Shown: positions 1 to 5,390, counted from the first letter of the stretch. The stretch: DNA of 5,390 nt from Eubacteriales bacterium (GCA_028691625.1 JAQUYZ010000152.1:1-5390); one strand, 5' to 3'. Made by a program: numbers and translations. Notes: generated from the letters alone by a model not told the origin.

Positions 1-110
1 CTAGTTTTTGTGATGACAGCACACTTTTTTCGGAGTTAGAAAATGCCTTTATAAATTTGAGAGTCGAAAAGAGAAAGATTGGAAATCGGCTACAACTGTC
101 CAAATATTAA
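1..110 (+). CDS. Possible C-terminal tail of a gene entering from the left edge
   Basis: Reading from base 3, the plus strand stays open for 35 codons to a TAA at 108-110. The peptide ends in a charged, helix-like stretch containing SELENAFINLRVEKRKIGNR and then LQLSKY. The composition is protein-like, but 35 stop-free codons in AT-rich DNA are not rare, and no start can be seen because the frame runs off the window. I do not recognise the family. If real, the gene would converge on the minus-strand operon, and the bidirectional terminator at 274-311 could end its transcript too. The alternative is non-coding DNA. Confidence 0.2.
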   Translation, partial: SFCDDSTLFSELENAFINLRVEKRKIGNRLQLSKY

Positions 111-120
111 GTTAGTGCAT

Positions 121-240
121 ATGGGGCTCTGCCCCCTGGCGGCGGCATCTTGCGATGCCTGTTACCCCCGGAGCGGTGATCCGATGCCTTTAAACCCTAC
201 GGGCATCTCTGTTCGGGGACGGAGTTCTTCCCCGAACCCC
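121..240. other. GC-rich intergenic block with four inverted repeats
   Basis: This stretch is much richer in G and C than the AT-rich DNA on its left. It folds into consecutive hairpins: GGGGC/GCCCC at 123-127 and 131-135; GGCATC/GATGCC at 144-149 and 154-159 with a 4-nt loop; GATGCC/GGCATC at 183-188 and 202-207; and GTTCGGGG/CCCCGAAC at 211-218 and 230-237. The second and third hairpins share the same arm sequence, so alternative long-range pairings are possible. None is followed by a T-run on either strand, so they are not ordinary intrinsic terminators. The block could be a dispersed intergenic repeat unit, a small mobile element remnant, or a structured RNA. I see no terminal repeats or target duplication that would decide between these. 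Confidence 0.5.
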
Positions 241-273
241 TTCTGCCGACGGTTCAAATCAACAGCAAGAGCA

Positions 274-311
274 ATAAAAATACGGATACCAGATGGTATC
301 CGTATTTTTAT
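274..311. terminator. Perfect bidirectional intrinsic terminator
   Basis: Two 17-nt arms (274-290 and 295-311) are exactly complementary around a 4-nt loop AGAT. The centre is GC-richer (GGATACC/GGTATCC), and both outer ends are A/T tracts, so each strand ends in a U-run. On the minus strand the first arm begins at the final A of the tRNA CCA end, so this is evidently the terminator that belonged to the tRNA gene. It is also the first strong terminator downstream of the UPF0158 gene, so it probably ends the whole minus-strand operon. It can equally stop plus-strand transcription coming from the left. Confidence 0.88.
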
Positions 312-354
312 GGAGCTCCCGGGCGGATTCGAACCGCCGACCTGTGGTTGTAGG
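311..354 (-). pseudogene. 3' half of a tRNA gene, 5' half missing; probable attachment-site scar
   Basis: Read on the minus strand, the segment has an encoded CCA (313-311), a U discriminator (314), the acceptor 3' strand CGGGAGC (321-315), and a perfect T-arm GGCGG-TTCGAAT-CCGCC (338-322). A variable loop ending GGTC and an anticodon-stem 3' strand with loop residues ending in ACAA (about 351-343) precede these. Further 5', position 33 would be C instead of the universal U. No D-arm and no GCTCCCG acceptor strand occur in the following bases. The homology therefore stops at the anticodon loop, where tyrosine recombinases commonly cross over. The isotype cannot be assigned with the anticodon damaged. 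Because the fragment keeps its native terminator on the low-coordinate side, foreign or rearranged DNA should lie at higher coordinates. Confidence 0.75.
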
Positions 355-363
355 TAAGGTAAC

Positions 364-390
364 CTCATTTCGTTGATTTCAGCAAATGAG
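364..390. other. Bulged hairpin between the operon end and the tRNA fragment
   Basis: CTCATTT (364-370) pairs with AAATGAG (384-390). The stem continues past a bulged C371 through GTTG/CAGC (372-375 and 380-383, one G-U pair) to a 4-nt ATTT loop, giving 11 base pairs. It begins 27 nt after the UPF0158 stop codon on the minus strand. No U-run follows on either strand, so it is not a canonical terminator. Directly beside it, 353-362 is a tandem GGTAA GGTAA. Possible roles are 3'-end protection of the operon mRNA or a recombinase-binding arm beside the attachment core. The sequence does not choose between them. Confidence 0.4.
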
Positions 391-416
391 CATTAAAACA
401 AGAAAGCAGAAAAGAC

Positions 417-881
417 CTACTCATACGGTACCTCGTTTTTACGGCACCATTCTCGCGCGATTTCTGTCAGCGACTGTTGCTCAAAGTTATACCACTGCTC
501 AAGTATGCCATAGCGCTCCAGCAAATCCCGAAATCTCCGAAACGCACCGCGTCCGCGAATTGCGTTCAGGAAAACTTCGGATTTCGGCGGAAGCAGTTGC
601 AAGCAAAATTCTTCCATAATATTGTACTCATTTACCTCGTATCTGTCCGGCAATGCCAAATAATTATCATCTGAAACCAGTACATCGTATGCTTTTAAAA
701 TCTCTTCTTTTTCCCATTCGATTGGGTAATCAAAATGATCGACATCCTCGATATCCTCAGCGATGCGAAAATGAATATCCTGAACAAGTGTGATTTCGCT
801 TGTTTCAAGATTCAAAAACTGCTGCTGTTCTTCAAATTGCATGCTGAGTGCGTCAACGATATCCTGCAATTTAACGCGCAT
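417..881 (-). CDS. UPF0158-family acidic protein
   Basis: The predicted protein has 154 residues and matches UPF0158 (PF03682) in its opening VKLQDIVDALSMQFEEQQQF, its tail with EIAREWC, and its overall length. The molecular function of this family is not established. The protein is strongly acidic, with about 34 Asp/Glu against about 16 Lys/Arg, and the acidic residues concentrate in the first half (for example AEDIEDVDHFDY). A basic patch GRGAFRRFRD sits near residues 108-117. There is no signal peptide or membrane segment, so it should be cytosolic. The ATG at 881 is chosen because AAGGAGG (893-887) sits 5 nt upstream; the longer in-frame start at 908 would place that site inside the coding region. 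It is the last gene of the operon, 10 nt after the SWIM gene. Its acidity would fit a DNA-mimic or regulatory partner, but that is speculation. Confidence 0.85.
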   Translation of the reverse strand: MRVKLQDIVDALSMQFEEQQQFLNLETSEITLVQDIHFRIAEDIEDVDHFDYPIEWEKEEILKAYDVLVSDDNYLALPDRYEVNEYNIMEEFCLQLLPPKSEVFLNAIRGRGAFRRFRDLLERYGILEQWYNFEQQSLTEIAREWCRKNEVPYE

Positions 882-886
882 AATTT

Positions 887-893
887 CCTCCTT
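887..893 (-). promoter_or_regulatory. Ribosome binding site of the UPF0158 gene, overlapping the SWIM stop codon
   Basis: Minus-strand AAGGAGG lies 5 nt before the ATG at 881. Its first two bases are part of the TAA stop codon (894-892) of the upstream SWIM gene. A ribosome terminating on the SWIM gene would sit directly on this site, the usual geometry for translational coupling. It also decides the start codon of the downstream gene. Confidence 0.8.
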
Positions 894-1617
894 ATTCCAA
901 AACCCCAAAGAGATCTTTCAGGGATTGATCCTCTATAATTCTTGGACTTTCCCTATCTGCATTTTTCAGCATAGCACCGAGCTTCTCCTCGACCGACCAC
1001 TGGATAAAATCACTGACCTCGATCCCTCGTATTGTAAAAAACAGAAGCGGATCATGATCGAGCCGGTTTCCTATTCCATATAAAACGGCAGCGACGTGTT
1101 TGCACATACTTGCCCAGTCCGGGCAGCTGCATGTAAAATGTATTTCTCGAGGACTTGGAAAAAGGCTGCTCTTAGGGCCCGTGAAAAGCGACTTCATCTC
1201 CAATGGAAAATTACCGTTCACCAAAGCCTCAATATTTTCAATGCGGCTGCTCAAGCTCTTCAGGGCAGCCTGGTAACGAGCCTCCGGGATGGGATCGATT
1301 TTTACCTCAACCTTATATGGAGTCTTTTTTGATCCCTGAACTTTAGCAGTAATTATTCCGCCTTCCAGTTTCAGGTCAATGACCGCTCCGGCGCGGACAT
1401 AGTTTTTACCGCGCCCCACGCGATTCCGGTAATCGGCATATTTTTCGAGATTGGCGCACCAGGCCTGACCCCACCAGCTGCCTGCGATCTGCCGTCCTGT
1501 GATCATCACCGGGTCCATCACTTTCCCGGAACCCGCAGACCTGCTTTTACTCTGTTCCGCCCTGCGACGGAGCTCCGCTTGCGACGGAGGACCCTTAAAG
1601 TTGTCGTGCTTCCACAT
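892..1617 (-). CDS. SWIM zinc-finger protein (YwqB-like)
   Basis: The predicted protein has 241 residues. The diagnostic feature is a SWIM zinc-binding motif, C163-S-C165-x6-C172-K-H174, within the sequence HFTCSCPDWASMCKHVAAVL. SWIM domains bind Zn and are thought to contact DNA or proteins. The N-terminal part has a basic stretch (RRRAEQSKSRS) followed by SWWGQAWCANLEKYADYRNR, a block typical of bacterial SWIM partners of SNF2 ATPases. Bacillus YwqB, encoded beside the SNF2 protein YwqA, is the recognised counterpart, and I recognise the pairing more surely than strict orthology. The ATG at 1617 is chosen because GAGG (1630-1627) lies 9 nt upstream. A TTG in frame at 1632 would put that site inside the gene. 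The gene follows the helicase stop codon by 15 nt and runs up to the next gene's ribosome binding site. Cytosolic; no membrane or signal segments. Confidence 0.9.
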   Translation of the reverse strand: MWKHDNFKGPPSQAELRRRAEQSKSRSAGSGKVMDPVMITGRQIAGSWWGQAWCANLEKYADYRNRVGRGKNYVRAGAVIDLKLEGGIITAKVQGSKKTPYKVEVKIDPIPEARYQAALKSLSSRIENIEALVNGNFPLEMKSLFTGPKSSLFPSPREIHFTCSCPDWASMCKHVAAVLYGIGNRLDHDPLLFFTIRGIEVSDFIQWSVEEKLGAMLKNADRESPRIIEDQSLKDLFGVLE

Positions 1618-1626
1618 ATTTATTAA

Positions 1627-1631
1627 CCTCA
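1627..1631 (-). promoter_or_regulatory. Ribosome binding site of the SWIM gene
   Basis: Minus-strand TGAGG lies 9 nt before the ATG at 1617, just after the helicase stop codon (1635-1633). It is weaker than the site of the following gene. Its position favours the ATG at 1617 over the in-frame TTG at 1632. Confidence 0.6.
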
Positions 1632-1632
1632 A

Positions 1633-4236
1633 TTATTCCAGACGCAACAGTTTCAAAAGTTCGCTGTTATCAAGCTCCGTGATCCATGTTTCGCCGCCTG
1701 CGCCGATAATGTCCTGAGCAAGCTTGCTTTTTTCATTGATCATTTCGTTGATCTTCTCCTCTATCGTGCCGGATGAAATGAACTTGTAAACCATAACATC
1801 CTTTTTTTGTCCGATGCGGAAGGCTCTGTCTGTAGCCTGATTTTCCACGGCGGGATTCCACCAGCGGTCAAAATGGATTACATGGTTCGCGGCAGTGAGA
1901 TTCAGCCCCACTCCGCCCGCTTTGATAGATAATACCATAAACGGGATGTAGTCTTCACCTTGGAATCTATCCACCAGTTCCGTCCGTTTTTTTGCCGGTA
2001 TACCGCCGTGAATGATGAGACCGTCACGATGAAAAATACTTTTTAAAAATCCTGCCAGCGGCTCCGTCATTTCTCTGAATTGGGTAAAACCCAATACCCG
2101 TTCCCGTTTTTCATCAATAGTTTCGCAAAGCACCTTCAGAAGCTGATCTTTTCCGCTTTCCCCCGGTTCAAACAAAACCTGTCCAAGATACTGATCGGGA
2201 TGGTTGCAGATCTGCTTAAGCTTGGAAATTGCTGCCAGCACAAGTCCCTTACGGTGGATTCCTTCCGCATCTCCCAGCGAATTCTCAAGTCCTGAAATGA
2301 TGCTTCGATACAGCACGGTCTGCTTTTTTGAGAGATCGACATAGGTAGAGATTTCCGTTTTATCGGGGAGGTCCGTGATAACCGTCTTATCAGTTTTCAA
2401 TCTGCGCAGAATAAACGGGGCAACCATTTCCCGCAGCTTCGCATAACCGCCCGGGTCGCTGGCAAGCCGCTTTGTAAAGGCTGAAAATTCCTTTGTGGTT
2501 CCCAGCAGACCACGGTTCAAGAAGTCAAATAACGACCAGAGATTGGACAAATTATTCTCGATCGGAGTACCCGTCATGATGATCCGCATGCGGCTTTGAA
2601 GCTGTTTAATGCTTTTCGTTTGCTTTGCAGCGGGATTCTTGATTGCCTGCGCTTCATCCAGCAGCACTACGCTCCACTTGAATTCTTTCAGCGGTTCCAG
2701 CCGCATGGCCATGGCGTATGTGGTGATCGTCAGAAATTCTTCCCGCTCGCATTCCTCTTCCAAAGCGGCAGCGGATTTGCCATGAAGAATATAATACGGC
2801 ATTTCCGGCGCGAAATGCTCAATTTCCCGCTGCCAATTTCCCAGCAGGGAAGCGGGAACAATGAGCAGGGCCCGGCCTTCGTTCTGCGTACGCAGCCGCT
2901 CAAGAAAAGCAAGCGCCTGCACGGTTTTTCCAAGCCCCATATCATCGGCGAGACATGCTCCGAATCCCAGTTTGTCCATATAGGAAAGCCAGGAAAAACC
3001 GGTATGCTGATACGGGCGTAATCTGGCGCAGAAGCTGTCCGGTGTCGTGGCCGGTTCTAATTCTGCCGGATTTTGCATCCCGTTCCGAAGTTCTTTGAGC
3101 CACTGTCCGTTTGTTACCTGCACTTCGTCCATGTCAGAAGAGAGCCTGCCAATGTCGCTGCGCAGAGCATCAATCAAAGCAATGCTTCCATCTTCAAATC
3201 TCTCACAAACGGAAAGAAGTTCACGAAGCCGTTCATGGTCAACTTCTATCCATTTGCCTTTCAGGAAAGCCAATCCCTCTGTTTGATCCAATAAAGCGCG
3301 GATTTCGTCCTGTGTCAGTTCTACACCATTGACCATGAGTCGAGGAACGGTGCTGACAATAGCATCCATCCCCAAATGTGAGGGCATTTTCTCGCCTATT
3401 GTAACAGACAGCCCAACTGTTGCAGTCTTGCGCTTCCACCAGTTCGGGATCCGGCAGAGGATGCCGGCGTCCTCATAAAGCGGTATTTCACGCAGGAAGG
3501 TATAAGCCTCCTCTGCGGTCAGGCGCAATGGATGGAACAGTTCACCGCTCTCCATAAACCCGCTGATGAATGCACTGCTTTCCGCAACCTTTTTAAGGCA
3601 GCTCAGCAGCTCCAAAAGTTTCTTTTGATTCGTACCGTACTCGGTCAGCGCATATTTCAGGGGTAAATGTTTTACCATACCGTCCTCGCCTAAGGTGGCA
3701 TATGTGGTCATAAAGGCAAATGGATACATGTCGTCCTTGTTCTCTACAAGATGGAAGAATACCCGCCCCGGAACGTGCAGGTTCTGGTTTTTTTCGGTCA
3801 GGTACATCTCTACAGAGCCTTGATAGTTGACCAGCTCTGCCCTATAGATCTGAAGCAGCCTTTGAAATACGTCTTCAATCCAGGCAGCACAGACATGCTC
3901 CGTGCCCACAGTGTAAGGCAAACCCCTTAAAAGCGTCTCAATTGTATCGGCATCCGGGCAAACGTCGGCATTTTCCCTGACCAGCTCTAGTTCCGGCAAG
4001 CGTGTAAGACTCCGGATAAACGCATCGGAAACCCTGAACAGGAATTGCATAGAGAAGGTGAACCATTCTTCGTTCTCTGAAAAGCCAAGCTGATATAAGG
4101 CAGAGTATCGGTCGGCGTCAAATCGTTCCTTCCATAACATCGCCCCGGCGGACAGTTCGTGTTCCGGTGTATCTGCTATAAAACCATTGGGGGTAAAAAT
4201 AAAATCAAGATTTGAAAGCGCTGTTGTTTTTCTCAT
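1633..4236 (-). CDS. SNF2-family DEAD/DEAH-box ATPase (YwqA-like)
   Basis: The 867-residue protein is a complete bacterial SNF2 (Swi2/Snf2, superfamily 2) ATPase, the class that uses ATP to translocate on double-stranded DNA. About 235 N-terminal residues have no motif I recognise. Residues roughly 240-370 resemble the bacterial SNF2-associated DUF3670 region (PF12419), with PNWWKRK around W266-W267 and GKWIEVD around W329. The motor follows: Walker A MGLGKT (433-438, catalytic K437), DEAQ box (527-530), motif III TGTP (555-558), the SNF2 signature FILRRLK (608-614), HGG (743-745), WWNP (792-795) and motif VI QATDRAFRIGQ (800-810) with its arginines. All catalytic residues are present, so it should be active. 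The start ATG has GAGGGAG (4247-4241) 4 nt upstream. The downstream SWIM gene supports a YwqA/YwqB-type pair. A DNA repair, recombination or defence role is inference. No signal peptide. Confidence 0.96.
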   Translation of the reverse strand: MRKTTALSNLDFIFTPNGFIADTPEHELSAGAMLWKERFDADRYSALYQLGFSENEEWFTFSMQFLFRVSDAFIRSLTRLPELELVRENADVCPDADTIETLLRGLPYTVGTEHVCAAWIEDVFQRLLQIYRAELVNYQGSVEMYLTEKNQNLHVPGRVFFHLVENKDDMYPFAFMTTYATLGEDGMVKHLPLKYALTEYGTNQKKLLELLSCLKKVAESSAFISGFMESGELFHPLRLTAEEAYTFLREIPLYEDAGILCRIPNWWKRKTATVGLSVTIGEKMPSHLGMDAIVSTVPRLMVNGVELTQDEIRALLDQTEGLAFLKGKWIEVDHERLRELLSVCERFEDGSIALIDALRSDIGRLSSDMDEVQVTNGQWLKELRNGMQNPAELEPATTPDSFCARLRPYQHTGFSWLSYMDKLGFGACLADDMGLGKTVQALAFLERLRTQNEGRALLIVPASLLGNWQREIEHFAPEMPYYILHGKSAAALEEECEREEFLTITTYAMAMRLEPLKEFKWSVVLLDEAQAIKNPAAKQTKSIKQLQSRMRIIMTGTPIENNLSNLWSLFDFLNRGLLGTTKEFSAFTKRLASDPGGYAKLREMVAPFILRRLKTDKTVITDLPDKTEISTYVDLSKKQTVLYRSIISGLENSLGDAEGIHRKGLVLAAISKLKQICNHPDQYLGQVLFEPGESGKDQLLKVLCETIDEKRERVLGFTQFREMTEPLAGFLKSIFHRDGLIIHGGIPAKKRTELVDRFQGEDYIPFMVLSIKAGGVGLNLTAANHVIHFDRWWNPAVENQATDRAFRIGQKKDVMVYKFISSGTIEEKINEMINEKSKLAQDIIGAGGETWITELDNSELLKLLRLE

Positions 4237-4253
4237 GATTCTCCCTCTTGCAA

Positions 4254-4281
4254 ATGATATGTTATTCCTGATTCATGTCCA
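4254..4281 (-). promoter_or_regulatory. Candidate sigma-A promoter for the SNF2-SWIM-UPF0158 operon
   Basis: On the minus strand TGGACA (4281-4276, five of six matches to TTGACA) and TATCAT (4259-4254, five of six matches to TATAAT) are separated by 16 nt. Transcription would begin about 10-15 nt before the helicase ATG, leaving a very short leader that just contains the ribosome binding site. The 87-nt gap between genes has no terminator hairpin, so read-through from the DUF7309/DUF6930 gene is also possible. Confidence 0.35.
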
Positions 4282-4323
4282 TCTCCAGTAATACTTTATA
4301 AACCCTCAACGCTCCAGCTATCG

Positions 4324-5349
4324 TCACCAAAAACGGTACGCTATTTCCTCTAATATTTGGTCAACACTCTGTAGGTGCTTGACGGACTTCAATTTGATGC
4401 CCGTTTTTTTACAAAAGTTATCTAATATTACAATCATCGCCTCGCTTCGTACTTGGATTTCTTTTGGGACACCATTTTTCAAGCAAAAGTCAATTAACTT
4501 ATTCAGACAGACGTTGACATCGTCACGAATGCTGTCGTACATTTCAAAGTTCAATATCTGCCCCGATTTTGGCTCCGCAAGGATAAAGAGCCGGGGAAAG
4601 TACGGACGTTCACCCTTCTTTTCCTGTACAGGAGAAGGCATATAGCAGATATCCGCTTGAAGAGAGACGTTCCCCATGCTTCCCTCCTTTTTTATCTTTT
4701 GAACAAGCACGTCATCAGTGATTATTACAGGATTGTACGATACTGCAGGGATTTCCAGATGCATTTCTTCGCTGTGCCACTCCGGTTCGCCATTCATATC
4801 TTCAATATATCTGACAATCGTTCTGCCGTGCTCCATATCCATTCTTAGCTGTCCGTTTAAGACATTCTCCGCCACAAAAAGCACTTGCCTCAGTGCATGA
4901 GTTAAGAAAACGCATTCCTCTTTGTTTATGAACCAAGGGTGATAGCCCGGTTCATAGCGGCGGAACATCGGCCATGCATTTCTTCCGCGAAACGACAACC
5001 CCAACACCTTAATTTGTTTTCTGTCTTCCTCCGCCAGTATATCTCTGTCTTCATATGAGCACATCAGACAGTTTTGATAGTGCAATGCTTGATGGGAGGG
5101 TATGACGTCTGAATGTCCCATCAATTGATTAAACCCATAAAGGCCCTCCATATCAAGATACACACCAAGGGCAAAATGCTCACCGGCCCTGCCCATAACT
5201 GAACAATATCCCATCATCTTGTCTTTCGGATTTTCAACACAAATAATGTCTGCATCGTATAGCAACTTCCAAGGCTGTGCCTGTTTGAAAGCAGCAGCCG
5301 CTTCATATAACTCTTTTAATTGATCCGCTGTTGGCTTGGTATCTTTCAT
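4324..5349 (-). CDS. Hypothetical protein, DUF7309/DUF6930-like two-domain family
   Basis: The protein has 341 residues and no known biochemical function. The N-terminal part (about 10-175) has the pattern I associate with DUF7309: PWK around W27, a strand ending CVENP (37-41), GYCSVMG (47-53), and then GVYLDMEGLYGF. The C-terminal part (about 245-341) resembles DUF6930: a PRLFILAEPKSGQIL strand, a helix, then VPKEIQVRSEAM and a terminal helix containing LQSVDQILEEI. These family names come from pattern memory and are less certain than the helicase call. No signal peptide, membrane segment or catalytic motif is visible, and CLMC at about residue 94 is not a clear metal site. The ATG at 5349 is supported by family-like residues beginning right after it, although the nearest AGGGAGG (5370-5364) is 14 nt away, which is long. 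The gene ends 87 nt before the helicase gene on the same strand. Confidence 0.7.
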   Translation of the reverse strand: MKDTKPTADQLKELYEAAAAFKQAQPWKLLYDADIICVENPKDKMMGYCSVMGRAGEHFALGVYLDMEGLYGFNQLMGHSDVIPSHQALHYQNCLMCSYEDRDILAEEDRKQIKVLGLSFRGRNAWPMFRRYEPGYHPWFINKEECVFLTHALRQVLFVAENVLNGQLRMDMEHGRTIVRYIEDMNGEPEWHSEEMHLEIPAVSYNPVIITDDVLVQKIKKEGSMGNVSLQADICYMPSPVQEKKGERPYFPRLFILAEPKSGQILNFEMYDSIRDDVNVCLNKLIDFCLKNGVPKEIQVRSEAMIVILDNFCKKTGIKLKSVKHLQSVDQILEEIAYRFW

Positions 5350-5363
5350 CAGGATTCTATCTG

Positions 5364-5381
5364 CCTCCCTCTCTAAGTATA
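5364..5381 (-). promoter_or_regulatory. Purine-rich ribosome binding site and -10-like hexamer upstream of the DUF7309/DUF6930 gene
   Basis: The minus strand carries TATACT (5381-5376), five of six matches to a -10 box, then AGGGAGG (5370-5364). The ribosome binding site is 14 nt from the chosen ATG, further than usual. Any -35 box would lie beyond the right edge of the window, so the promoter part cannot be tested here. Confidence 0.2.
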
Positions 5382-5390
5382 ACCCTATTC

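Noticed and set aside
211..237. GTTCGGGG/CCCCGAAC hairpin as an intrinsic terminator
   Set aside because: The 8-bp stem is strong, but neither strand has a T-run after it.
311..354. An intact tRNA gene
   Set aside because: The 5' acceptor strand, D-arm and a proper anticodon loop are absent in the adjacent bases.
79..357. Plus-strand open frame of 92 codons ending in a GFEPPT-type peptide
   Set aside because: The end of the peptide is the antisense translation of the tRNA T-arm and acceptor stem, a well-known source of false proteins. The rest crosses the terminator and the hairpin block.
162..368. Minus-strand open frame of 68 codons
   Set aside because: It reads through the tRNA fragment, the palindromic terminator and the hairpin block, with no recognisable protein family.
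882..908. Longer start for the UPF0158 gene at 908
   Set aside because: It would bury the excellent AAGGAGG site in coding sequence and overlap the SWIM gene. Family similarity begins at the ATG at 881.
417..1617. A toxin-antitoxin pair (UPF0158 with the SWIM protein)
   Set aside because: Neither protein shows a toxin or antitoxin fold signature. Small size and tight spacing alone are insufficient.
1618..1632. TTG start for the SWIM gene at 1632
   Set aside because: The ATG at 1617 has a GAGG site 9 nt upstream, which would lie inside the gene if the TTG were used.
2596..3021. Plus-strand open frame of 141 codons inside the helicase gene
   Set aside because: It lies antisense to the conserved SNF2 motor, which shows clear family motifs. 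It shows no domain of its own.
1..5390. CRISPR array, integrase, transposase or insertion-sequence ends
   Set aside because: I found no regularly spaced repeats, no recombinase motifs in any frame and no terminal inverted repeats with target duplications.

Overview
The window looks like a low-to-mid GC Firmicute, most likely a Clostridia (Oscillospiraceae/Lachnospiraceae-type) chromosome. The reasons are strong AGGAGG-type ribosome binding sites, sigma-A-like promoter hexamers, a CCA-encoding tRNA end, and gene families best known from this phylum. The assignment is inferred from style, not from any marker gene.

Layout. Positions 1-416 hold no convincing complete gene. They contain a possible C-terminal gene tail running in from the left edge (to 110), a GC-rich hairpin-dense block (121-240), a perfect 17-bp bidirectional terminator (274-311), and the 3' half of a minus-strand tRNA (311-354) whose 5' half is missing. 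A hairpin (364-390) lies between the tRNA break and the genes. Positions 417-5349 are almost entirely coding on the minus strand. In transcription order the genes are: a DUF7309/DUF6930-like protein (4324-5349), an 867-residue SNF2-family ATPase (1633-4236), a SWIM zinc-finger protein (892-1617) and an acidic UPF0158-family protein (417-881).

How they work together. The last three genes form a compact operon with gaps of 15 and 10 nt. The ribosome binding site of the UPF0158 gene overlaps the stop codon of the SWIM gene, which suggests translational coupling and matched dosage. The SNF2-SWIM pair matches the YwqA/YwqB arrangement of Bacillus. The SNF2 protein would be a DNA translocase, the SWIM protein a nucleic-acid or protein-binding partner, and the acidic UPF0158 protein a possible modulator. 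That three-part reading is inference. The DUF7309/DUF6930 gene is separated by 87 nt with a candidate promoter but no terminator, so partial co-transcription is possible. The operon probably ends at the shared terminator at 274-311.

The truncated tRNA has kept its own terminator but lost its 5' half on the operon side. This is the expected scar of site-specific integration into a tRNA 3' end, with the element on the high-coordinate side. If so, the SNF2/SWIM/UPF0158 genes are cargo at the distal end of an integrative element. No integrase lies inside the window to prove this.
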